From Hyperoplus lanceolatus (lineage: Eukaryota; Chordata; Actinopteri; Uranoscopiformes; Ammodytidae): 64,000 nucleotides of DNA. The notes beneath the pieces were generated by a model. That model saw nothing but the letters and a program-made list of their open reading frames with translations, did no database searches and had not been told where the DNA came from. Where the stretch lies: contig CM049400.1 in the NCBI GenBank assembly GCA_026929865.2, positions 26,118,001 through 26,182,000 on the forward strand. Reading direction: 5' to 3'. A program made the translations under genes and the position numbers. Positions 1 through 19,427 of this stretch are shown here, piece after piece. The first letter of the stretch is position 1. Each line of letters starts with the position of its first letter.

Positions 1-3000
1 CGTCAGGAGAAGGACCTGGCTGAGCTGCAGTCTCTCATTGAGGCTCACTTCGTCCAGAGGAAAAAAGAGGAGGAGGATCTCCAAGCCCTTGTAACCAGAA
101 TTGTGAGTGTCAAGTCAAGTAAACTGAGGTTAATTTATACGGCCCAGTAGCACACATAACAATTTGCCTCAGGGGGTTTAACATCACCCTCTATACTTAG
201 ACTTTAGAAATCTCAAGTAGAGCTGTGGAGGAGGGACAGCAATGACCAAAAGTAATCATGTTGTTTCTGTTTTTGTCAAAATCATCCCAACTTTGTTTGT
301 CTCTTTTATAGGAGAAACGTCGCACTGAGAGAGCCGAGCAGCAAAGGATCCGGGCAGAGAAAGAGAAAGAGAGGCAGGCCAGACTTGCGGTAGGCCACAC
401 CACATCCTCACACTATACCTTACATCAGACTGGAAACGTGAAAACAATTTGGCATCTCATCTAAAATAATTGACATGTGCTGCACATAGGCAGAAAAGGA
501 GAGGAGGGAGGAAGAGGATCTACGCAAGAAGTCCGATGACGACGCCAAGAAGAAGAAGGCCCTCTCTAACATGAGCCAACAGTTCAGTGCTGGACAAAAG
601 GTCAATGAATTCCTCATGGCTTATAATGATTCAATGAGAAAGAAATGTACTTTTTCAAATTACCATGAAGCAAACAGGGAAGTTGAGCCTGCTGGGAATT
701 TAATAAACCAAAGTATTGGTAATAAAATACATTTTGACATGACAATGGCACTAAAGATTACGAGATACATTTTTCTGCAAAGCATCCACTTGGGACCTTA
801 TATTTGTGGCCAAATTGTATTGGTAATCAAGCCAATAGTATTAGATGTTTTTTTATAAACCAAAACCATTTAAGGGTAAGGAAAAGAAAAAAGAGAGGAA
901 AAGAAAATGGTGCCACTCCATTACGGAAAAGTCAGAGGACAAACAAAGGAACTGCAATTTATCCTCAGGGGGGGTTTCAAATATTAAGCAAAATCCATGG
1001 TTATCCATATACTACATTTGTGAACAAAAGTTACTCGTATTACCTGGAATGATTATAATATTTATAATAAGTATATAATATATACTTTAATCCAGTTTAT
1101 CAATCCGTTTGGAGGAGGGTGAATAAACGTTCTTATTGTTTGAGTCACATTGACATACAGTACGTATCTTGTTTATTGGACCCACACAGGCCGACCAGAC
1201 CAGAGGCAAAGGAGGGAAGAAACAAACGGAGAGGGAGAAGAAGAAGAAGATCCTGGCTGACCGCAAAAAGCCGCTCCAGGTGGATCACATGAGCGAGGAC
1301 AAACTTAAGTATGTCAGAGTTATTTTACTTAGGTTTCTTTTCCGATTGCACTCTTGTATCGTAACAAATCAACTTTTTGTCACCTGTGGACATGCCCTGA
1401 ATACGACCTCTGATTGATTGTGTTTTAGGGAGAAGGCCCAAGAGCTGTGGCAGTGGCTGCAGGGGCTGGAGGCTGAGAGGTTTGATCTCAGTGACAAAGC
1501 CAAATCTCAGAAGTACAACGTAAGTCCCCCAACTACACACAGCTGGACGTGTCAAAGTAATGACACCTGTAATGGGAAAACAAAGGGAAGATCTCCCTGA
1601 ATCAAGATGGAAACCAGAGAAACTGAGCACCCTAAATACATAATATTTCATGCATGGTCTTCTAGTCATTTTAAAGGTGGAGTGAGCAATTCTGGAGAAT
1701 GCCTTTTGTCAAAACCGGTGAATATCTCCTCACAATGCTCCGCTACCTGTCCATACTTTGTGTGCGCTGAAAGAAAAACTGGTGTTAATTTAAAGCCTAA
1801 ACTCTGTAAACCGGTACGTAAACAAATGGTATGTAACCACAGGAGGCCTCAATTGCCAGCAACATGCCAGTATACAGAACCAAGGCTGTTAATAAAGCTG
1901 GATTTTATTTCAGCACACGCACAGAGGACGGACAGGCAGCGGATCATGAGGAGATATTTACTGGTTTTGACAAAAAAAATCCTTGGACAATGAGCTTCCT
2001 CCACAATTGCTGACTCCACCTTAAAGGGAAAACACGTTTTATTTGAGTAATTGTACCACCACAATGCATCAGTCTTTATATCGTACAGTCAAAGAGACTG
2101 ATCAACAGAAACAGTCACAGCTGTCACAGCCGCCAGTCATGCCACCTACTCAACTTGAGACAATTTAAAGGTCACAATGCAAGACAGCCTTCAAGAGAGT
2201 CATAGGAATGAGAAGTTGTTATGTTCATGTACGAGGCGGGGTTTCCAGCTCCCTCTGTCTTCTTAGCAAGCTCTGATGGACATGTCAGGTTTCCTATCTG
2301 TGATCTTAAAACTATTTTTTTGTGTCTGGCCTTGCAGATTAACCTGTTTCTCGCCCGAGTCCAGGACCACCAGAAGTAAGTGCACAAACCCCATGGGTGG
2401 ATTTCTTAATTATTTGATTTCCTTCTTGATTGTTCACCACCTTTTATAAATCTTCCCTGATGTAGCCTAAACCTTTTTCCATCATACAAACGGATCATAC
2501 AACAGATCACTTGAGTCCATTTATTTGAACAGACACTAAAACTATGAATGAGCTCTCTGAGGCCAATCATTCCTTAAAACCCATGACAATGATGGAAATT
2601 GCATTATTAATGTCTTCCGTCGCTCTGTTCATATGTACTTCTAAATTTGAATTGATTTTGCTTCTGGTTAATTAATACTATCTTCAAGGAGTTCTCTGTA
2701 ACAATCACAATTTTAATGGTCACTTTTAACAGTCCTTTTATTTGCAATGTCATCATTAGATAAAAATCCTCCACTGTAGGCTTTACAATTTGGAACCATG
2801 AAAAACGCAATTAACAGTATGTGAGAGAAGTCAGAAAAGTGGCTGCAAGTGTGAGAGACGAATATGCTGCAATCTCCAGAAAATGATGTTATGTAACATC
2901 ATAATGCAGAAAAAAAACCTCACGTTTGCAGTAAAGATCTTAACACATTGCAGATGCATGATCTAGCGTGGATGGATTAAAAGGCATCATAGTTTTGTTG

Positions 3001-3106
3001 ATTAATTTCCTAAATGCTGCAATCAAATGACCCCCAATACTTTTTCCTGCACCCTTTCAGCACCAAAGGCCGTGGCAAGGGCAAGAGCGCTACCCGGCTG
3101 AGATAA
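1..3106 (+). CDS. tnnt2: Troponin T, cardiac-type (tnnt2-like), 3' seven exons, 5' end outside the window
   Basis: Coding exons, all in phase: 1-102, 312-389, 490-600, 1190-1308, 1429-1519, 2338-2375, 3061-3106 (TAA 3104-3106), giving 194 residues. Troponin T anchors the troponin complex to tropomyosin on the sarcomeric thin filament. The sequence shows the T1 tropomyosin-binding segment ([15 protein letters not shown]), the charged [12 protein letters not shown] stretch, the KKKALSNM segment, the [19 protein letters not shown] motif and the helix [20 protein letters not shown] that forms the coiled coil with troponin I. The [12 protein letters not shown] run and the short TKGRGKGK tail fit cardiac troponin T (TNNT2) better than TNNT3 or TNNT1. 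Teleosts have several tnnt2 paralogues and I cannot tell which this is. Oddities: the usual HFGGY-type segment after LSNM is replaced by SQQFSAGQK, and the protein ends SATRLR rather than the usual GRWK. The N-terminal acidic region lies upstream of position 1. Confidence 0.9.
1672..2026. repeat. Palindromic MITE-like element, copy A (in a tnnt2-like intron)
   Basis: The two ends are long imperfect inverted repeats of about 65 bp. The left end reads AAGGTGGAGTGAGCAATTCT, continuing into TGTCAAAACCGGTGAATATC. The right end, reverse-complemented, reads AAGGTGGAGTCAGCAATTGT, continuing into TGTCAAAACCAGTAAATATC. The interior is also loosely palindromic (CTGGTGTTAA near 1780, its inverse near 1890). 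Both ends abut TTAA, which would fit a TTAA-targeting (piggyBac-like) non-autonomous element, but that assignment is tentative. There is no coding capacity. Related copies lie at 41046-41341 and 53372-53590. Confidence 0.7.
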
Positions 3107-3980
3107 AGCATCAAACAGACAGAGGTTGAGGCAGATTGTGACACCAGTGATCGGCAGCAGTGGCTATTATGTGTGTATTCATCTTTCTGTTGTGTGGGTT
3201 TACATGTCAATTATCATGATAGCAAAACAATAAATAAGTCATTACATCTGCTCAACTGCCTGTTTTCCATGTTATTATCCGACATACATTAAATAAAACA
3301 TTTACACAAAACCTCAACCAGCCAGGATCATTCAGTAACAGCTCATTGAATGAATCGAAACCTCTCAAAACTGAGAACAGATCTTGTTGAATAAGGAGAA
3401 AATTGTAAACAAAGTCTGATGTAGAGTAGTTTTATGTTTACATTTAAGTACTGCTGTAATAAACAGGAAACAGAAGAGTGTGTAAAAATGGTGGGGAATT
3501 TTCACAATAAATATCCTCATGAAGCGCATTTCTTCAGGACGTTTGACACATTATTTTGCCAACATCTAATAAAATACTTGACGTGATAAAGAGAGCTTCT
3601 TCATGTTGCAGCACAGGTTTGTCATTTCTATCTTTAATTCAAATCTACATTAAGAGCACACATTCCTCAGCGAGGCTCCACATAGTGGTGATGCATTACA
3701 TTATCTATATGGTTTTAATTACATAAGAAAATAATAAAATATTCTAAGTACAGGAGCGTATGTGATGCCGGTGGCGAGGGGGCGATATTAACTGCCCTTC
3801 CAATTATCCAAAGTCCTTACTGTACATTAAAACTATGTTTTCAATATAGACATATCCACATCAGTGCGTTTCTTAAGTTGTTCGTCTCTGCAGTCCGAGG
3901 TGTCTGGACACTCGGAATAGAACATTTCCGAGGGAGCCAGAGGGGGGAGAGGGTCCATGTTGGATGAAGAGAGGCCACCC
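3107..3980. other. Convergent 3' UTRs of tnnt2-like and dnm1l
   Basis: This 874-bp gap separates two stop codons that face each other. The troponin T side holds a canonical AATAAA at 3229-3234, about 125 bp after its stop. The rest probably carries the dnm1l 3' UTR on the minus strand. No clear dnm1l polyadenylation signal could be chosen (ATTAAA variants appear on the minus strand near 3630 and 3715). No further gene is visible. Confidence 0.6.
3229..3234 (+). terminator. Polyadenylation signal of the tnnt2-like gene
   Basis: AATAAA lies 123 bp downstream of the TAA stop, in an AT-rich 3' UTR. A second overlapping A/T run follows directly. Confidence 0.6.
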
Positions 3981-13930
<9,950 letters not shown>

Positions 13931-14722
13931 ACCAATGAAAAGATAGATACTTTTTTTTTTCATCTACGCAGCGGTAACTAAGGCGAGTACCATAATATTT
14001 ATATGAAGACCATGAATGGATAGAAACCTTTTATGTTGAATCCAGTAAGACCGGTTATTATATAGGCACGGCATTATGAAGAATTTTCCATAATAATTTA
14101 AACACAAAATTTACCCAGAATAATGTGAAATCTTAAAAAGAATTAGAAAAAAAGGTGTAGGCCTATTTCTCAAAATGTATGAGGAAGCACCCAATCCTTC
14201 TTCTGGCTATATGTAATCAATAAAGCGTTTCCAGTGACATAGTGACATATGGTAATATAGAGAAGCCATCAGTTTAACTAAGACATTTATTTGTGAAACT
14301 TCTCAGAAGGTGTGATCTGGATGAACACATTATTAACAAATAAGTAAACTGAAGTTCAGTTTGGTCTCTACTTGGTCTTAGTCTTCATTTTATTCATCAA
14401 AAACTGAAAGTGCCATTCAATATTTACATAACTGTCAATATAGGAAATACATAGCATATTGCAAACTACAATGTAAAAAGGAGCATGTCACTATCTAGTT
14501 TTAAGGTATGAGAAAATAGATGATATGTAAGGAAAACAATAGCCTACGCACCGTTTCATTAAATAGTCAATACAGTATTGTTTCAATATTATTGACTAAT
14601 TCTACAGTATTGTAGTGGCCTAATACAGATTTTTTTTAAATTTCTTATTAAAATCCTTGTGAGTAGTGAAATTGGAAGTCAAGAAACCTCAAGTACTCAG
14701 AAATGTGTTTGACTGTTATGTA

Positions 14723-15088
14723 TTAAACCTGCAGTGTGTAGAATTTTGGGTTTTATTTCCTAGCAGATTTTGTAGAAAGTAATTTTATCCATAAGTACAT
14801 TTTATTTAGTGCATAATAGCTGAAAAAAAATGTAGATTATTTTTTTTCCCTTAGAAAGGGTCTCATATATGTCCATATTTCTGCAAATATTGGACCAAGG
14901 CCAGTGGCCACCATCTTGAAAGTGTCATAGTTGGAATGTCATCGGGTGCATTGTTTAGAAATTAGAATTGTTCTTGAAGGCCACTGTAGCTTCTGTTATT
15001 ATTCAAAAGGGGTTACCCAGGGAGCGTTACATTCTAGAACTTTGTAGAACTTTCTTGATGATGTCATATTACACACTGCACCTTTAAA
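14723..15088. repeat. MITE-like element with terminal inverted repeats
   Basis: The left end is CCTGCAGTGTGTAGAA. The right end, reverse-complemented, is GGTGCAGTGTGTAATA. Both are flanked by TTAAA, giving an element of about 360 bp with no coding capacity. The GCAGTGTGTA terminus flanked by TTAAA matches a MITE type I recognise from teleost genomes; the superfamily is not assigned. It lies between dnm1l and dnajb9, possibly within the long 3' UTR region of dnajb9. Confidence 0.65.
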
Positions 15089-15980
15089 GATGACTTCATT
15101 CTAGGTGTTCTGTGCCACTATGGTGCTACACAAAATAAATACCATAAAATATGGATAATTATAGTGAAGCCTAATTGTATTTACTGAAATGCTATTATAT
15201 CCATTTTCCTCCCAACCCTGTAGATCAAGGAAGCTTTCACTAAAAAAATAAACACAATCAGGTGGGCCAAATTGAGTGATGAAATGGACCAATGTAATGA
15301 GAGACACAAACATTCATCTATTTACTTACACCTCTTTCCAACTTAAAATTACTTCACAATTACTCTGAAGTAAAATATATGATAATCATGTGACTGGCAG
15401 TGTAGAGTATGAACATTACAAAACGACGAGTAGAAACCAACAGGCAGAGGGTCTATTGTTGACATCCATCCACATTTGACAACCATAAGCAAAACTCCGC
15501 TAGCTGCCATTGTTCCTACCCTCAGTTGTGTTTTGAAAACCTATACAAAAAGGAACCAAAAAAACAAAAGAACAAAGTCGGAGAAGTAAACTAGTGTTGA
15601 ACTGACATATGGGTTTTCAATGTGCCAAAGTCAGTAAGAGTGTTTCATTTTTCAGTAAACTGAAAGAGTACATTTCATAATCAAAGAAGGTGCTTAAAAT
15701 ACTGACAAAATATTACCTGTCAGATAACTTCAATAGTAAGTGAAAAACTACTACAATCATGTACAGGTCCGTGAGCACAAACACGGGAATAGCTTAAAAA
15801 AACATAGCTTAATTGAACATAGACCTAAGCTGAGTACGTTGCGTGCTGGATGTCAGATCTCAATGTCACTGTTCAAATTTCACAGCATTTGAACTTAGTG
15901 GCTTTCCGTTACCTAATCATTACAACAGTAGTGTATCCTCCTAAGGCAATTTGGAGTTTGAAGTCATTTCACATTGCATC
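15089..15980 (-). other. Probable 3' UTR / downstream region of dnajb9
   Basis: AT-rich sequence directly downstream of the dnajb9 stop (TAA at 15981-15983, minus strand). No coding signal, no repeat with definable ends, and no single convincing polyadenylation signal could be chosen. Confidence 0.4.
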
Positions 15981-16733
15981 TTAAGATGCAGTACAGTCCG
16001 TGTATGTGGTAACCATGTTTCCTCTGCGCTGTGTCACTGTCCTGCAGTGTTGTTTTGATGCACCATGAAACCCGTTTTCAGTCTGTTTGGTCTGTCTGTC
16101 GAAGGTAAACATTCTTTCCATGTCGTCGAACATGTCATCGAAGATACCTGCTCCAAATCCTCCTTGGAAGTGTCTGTTGTGTTTGCTGTGGGAGTCCTTG
16201 TGGGTCCTGGAGTGTTCGTCAAAGTGTCTCCGGTGACGGGCATGCCGGTTCTGGCTGTAGATATCAAAGTCCTTGAAAATGTCATCAAAGTTGAAGGTGA
16301 AAGGTTGGTTGTTGGCACCCTGTCTATGTCTGCCTTGCTGTTCACCGTTGAAGTATCCAGAGGTGTCCCCAAACTGGTCGTATTCTCTTCTTCTGGTTTC
16401 ATCTGATAAAGTTTCATAAGCTGCACAAAGAAAGACACAATTCAGTCAATGCCGGAGACGTGTAAGAGGCCAGAATATACATCAGAAATAAGAAGAATGA
16501 ATCAAATCAACTGTACCTTCAGCAATTTCCCTGAATTTCACTTCAGCATCGGGGCTCTTGTTCCTATCTGGATGATATTTCATTGCAAGCCTATGGAAAG
16601 CCTTTTTTATCTGTCGTTCAGCGGCATCTTTGGGCACTCCCAGTATATCATAGTAGTCCTTCTTGGCAAGTATCAGCTCTGTTATCATGAGGATGCACAC
16701 AGCAAACGTCATGGCAGACTGCGCAGTAGCCAT
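15981..16733 (-). CDS. dnajb9: DnaJ homolog subfamily B member 9 (ERdj4), ER J-protein, complete
   Basis: Two coding exons, 16517-16733 and 15981-16420, give 218 residues (human 223). The junction GCTGAAG/CTTATGAA restores [14 protein letters not shown]9 is an ER-lumenal co-chaperone of BiP that is induced by the unfolded protein response; it promotes ERAD and represses IRE1. Visible: an N-terminal hydrophobic segment (about 8-23) that directs ER entry, the J domain (about 26-90) with YYDILGVPK and the HPD motif at residues 54-56, a Phe/Gly/His-rich middle, and the conserved C-terminus [17 protein letters not shown]. The start is MATAQSAM, aligning with human MATPQSIF; an upstream in-frame ATG gives an unneeded 12-residue extension and is rejected. 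A splice acceptor just upstream (exon starts at 16747) implies a 5' non-coding exon further right. The gene is divergent from pnpla8. Confidence 0.96.
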
Positions 16734-16747
16734 TGCTCTGAAGTCCC

Positions 16748-17990
16748 CTGCAAAGTGTATTGCAAGCAATAAATTAGAAGAGTCTGGATTTAGTGGTGAA
16801 ACATCTGGAAAAATATCAAGTCACCTTAGTGTATAGCTAACTCGTTAATAAATATTATACAAGGTTTGAATAGCTTAAGGCAGGTTGGATTTTAGAATTG
16901 TAAAAACCTTTTTTAATGCCACTCAGTATGACATTATAGACCAATTTAACAAGCTGAAGAAAAGAGCGAAATCATAACTTGGGGTTAGGAACAATTTTGC
17001 ATTAAACCAGAATTGTTTGGCCCAGTGAAAAAGTGAGAAGATATTCTTCAAATGTTGAATTTTTTATTTTATTAAAAAAAAATTTATGTCGTTATTCTAT
17101 TTCATGGTTAGTCAAAATACATGGCTAAAAAGCCAATACTAATGATGTGCAACTTACATGTTGCAATGTCACCAAATCGCATCATACCATGCTGATCTGT
17201 GTGATGTTAATGTGAGAGGCAATTTTGTATATTCATTAAAAGCTACCATCGGTATTTAAATTGTAACGCCAGATTATTAAAAAAAAACTACTATTCAAAA
17301 CAATTTAATGAAGTATGGAATCACATCTATGAGGCACTATTAGAAATAAAGCTTGTAGCATTGCTGAGAAGGGAGGGGGGAGCTATGGTGGAGATCACAG
17401 GACATGGATTTTTCTTTTTGGTTGACATAATACATGGCTTCATGTAAAGAGTATTTTATTTATTTTATGTATCTGTTTGAGGGTCTTTGGGGATGCATTT
17501 GTCTGGGTGTCAGGAGGATCAAGTGAGGAACAGCATACACATCTGTCCTTTTTCTTTCTTTTTTTCTCTCTTTTCTTGGTTTGTATGTATTGTCTGATGT
17601 TGTTTGTTTGTTTATTGTTACAAAAAACAAAATAAAAAGAATTATACAAAAAAAAACTACTATTCAAATCTGAAGATTGATTTAAAACATTTCAAAACCA
17701 ATTGAGGTCTTATTTTAAGATTAATGTATTCAATGCTTGCATGAACCCTGTTATATAAATTGATAAGCTGTAGCCTATGATGATGACATATTAACAACTG
17801 TTAGGCGACTGATATTTTAATGATTTTAGCAACATAAGTTCTGCTTGACAGAAAGATAAAAAAGAAACTCCACTTTGGATGTCACATGAGTGACTTTTAA
17901 CGTTAAACGTAATACTGTATTTCAATGTTTCACCTTTATCATCATACCGTCACTCCTGCCCATGAACCTATAAAGAGCTCCTGCCCCTAA
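16748..17990 (-). other. Region upstream of dnajb9 coding exons (probable 5' intron)
   Basis: AT-rich sequence upstream of the dnajb9 acceptor at 16748-16749 (minus strand). It includes A and T runs near 17070, 17280 and 17640. The 5' non-coding exon should lie here or in the CpG-richer block at 18640-18900; neither position is proven. No other gene was recognised. Confidence 0.4.
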
Positions 17991-18002
17991 CGTTAGCTGA
18001 CG

Positions 18003-18302
18003 ATGGCTAACAAAGGTAGCCTACTTACATGTATTTTCCTTTTCTTTTATACACACACTTACCTTTTTAGGGGGACAAGATTGCTGATTAGCCTGGTTGT
18101 AGCACTTCTGTCTATTTCCTATGTTTCCAACGCTCAACATGACAGGATGAATGTTACTTCAGGTTTTGAGCGTTACCGAGAAGCAGCCGAGAAGGAGCAT
18201 CATCTCTTCTTCGCTCCTTTCCCCTGCATGATGGTAAATAGACACAGTAAGTCAGTGCATTTATGCCCTCTGTCGGTCATTGCAGTTAACACGTCTTTGT
18301 GA
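18003..18302 (+). CDS. Unrecognised small ORF with hydrophobic N-terminal segment
   Basis: A 99-codon open frame starts 35 bp after a TATA-like CTATAAAG (about 17970). The predicted N-terminus contains two hydrophobic stretches; the second (LLISLVVALLSISYVSNAQ) looks like a signal peptide or membrane anchor. A hydrophilic segment ending PFPCM follows. A GT donor-like site (ATG/GTAAAT, near 18232) suggests the real exon might end there. A putative 60-bp intron after MANK does not restore the frame, so I left it unspliced. I do not recognise the protein. It may be a spurious ORF in the dnajb9-pnpla8 intergenic region. Confidence 0.25.
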   Translation: MANKGSLLTCIFLFFYTHTYLFRGTRLLISLVVALLSISYVSNAQHDRMNVTSGFERYREAAEKEHHLFFAPFPCMMVNRHSKSVHLCPLSVIAVNTSL

Positions 18303-18639
18303 GTATTCATCATGGTATTTATAGGCTACCTTTCACTTCACTTCACAACTATATTTGCTGGATTTTTGGATAAATATTGTCAGGGACGGATTTAATCGAT
18401 CTATATTTATCTAATCTAATACGACCTCTATAATTTATTTTCTTCAGGTAGATATAGGTGTATGTTATTCCATAATTAATGGACAATAAGAATGACAATA
18501 TAATCCAACTTGATAATAAAGTATGATGTGAAATAAAGCCCACTTACTAATAATGGTTCAAAAATAAGATATCTTTCTACCTATTTAAGTGTTGGATAAA
18601 TATCATCAATTTTAAAGCGTCTGTGTAGGGCTCCATTTA

Positions 18640-19040
18640 GAAATACCTAAATCTCGCATGCACGCACAAGGGTGGGGCTCCTTTTTTGATTTTAGTTTCG
18701 TCGACTCCGCCCGCACGGGAGTGGTTCGGCGTACGCTGGTTAACAATAAAATGTTTCCTCTGCTGCGGTAAACAGTGGGGAGAATTTCTTAAACCAATCA
18801 GCACACTCCATTTAAGGGGTCAAGTGATAGATAGCCAATTGCATAACACATAGAGTGTCACGTGAACATTGTTTTTCTTTTGACTGACATTGCACGTCAT
18901 TCTGGGAATCCTGTGTCAGGTCGAGTGACTGTATTTGGCAAACATACAGTAGGCCTACGTGGTTACAGTTTTGTGTTAACGTTAACGAAGACTGAGAATA
19001 TTAAAGTACTCCTGACTGACCCGACGACATTGAATAACAG
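18640..19040. promoter_or_regulatory. Divergent dnajb9-pnpla8 promoter region with UPRE-like site and candidate pnpla8 5' exon
   Basis: A block with clustered CpGs and a GC box-like CTCCGCCC (about 18705), a CCAAT box (about 18796), an E-box palindrome TCACGTGA (18858-18865) and GCACGTCA (18892-18899). The last reads TGACGTGC on the minus strand and resembles the XBP1/ATF6 UPR element TGACGTG. DNAJB9 is a known XBP1 target, so the site is plausible for the minus-strand gene. A splice donor (AACAG/GTATGG at 19040) may end the 5' non-coding exon of pnpla8. Exact start sites are not visible. Confidence 0.45.
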
Positions 19041-19427
19041 GTATGGTTTTGTTGTGTTTTGTGTGGCCATTATTAATGAAGTGAGTTAGCTAGCTGCGGT
19101 ACTCTGTGTTAGCAAACAGCTATTTGCTGATGTTGAAACATCTTACTCTGAGTAGAAGTTAACTGTTGTCTTCTCAGTTAGGATCATTTACAAAAGAGGT
19201 TCCACTTGTTGGAAAAACTCAACAATGAGTACAAGCCATATTTAGTCGTAGTTTCTGTTTTTTTATTTATTTACTTCGCGTCATTTTCATCACTTTGTTG
19301 TCTTTCTGTTTTCTCTGTTGCATTTACACATCAATTTTGTTCTGTTGTTCATTACCAGGTTATTGAGAGGGAACAGCATAGATCTAATATTGCTTTGGAT
19401 GGCACACACTTCTTGTGACTCGAGAAC

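Noticed and set aside
16065-16406. A 113-codon plus-strand frame
   Set aside because: It is the antisense shadow of dnajb9 exon 2.
16734-16769. Upstream in-frame ATG for dnajb9
   Set aside because: It precedes a splice acceptor (exon begins 16747) and would add residues absent from the family; MATAQSAM aligns with the human start.
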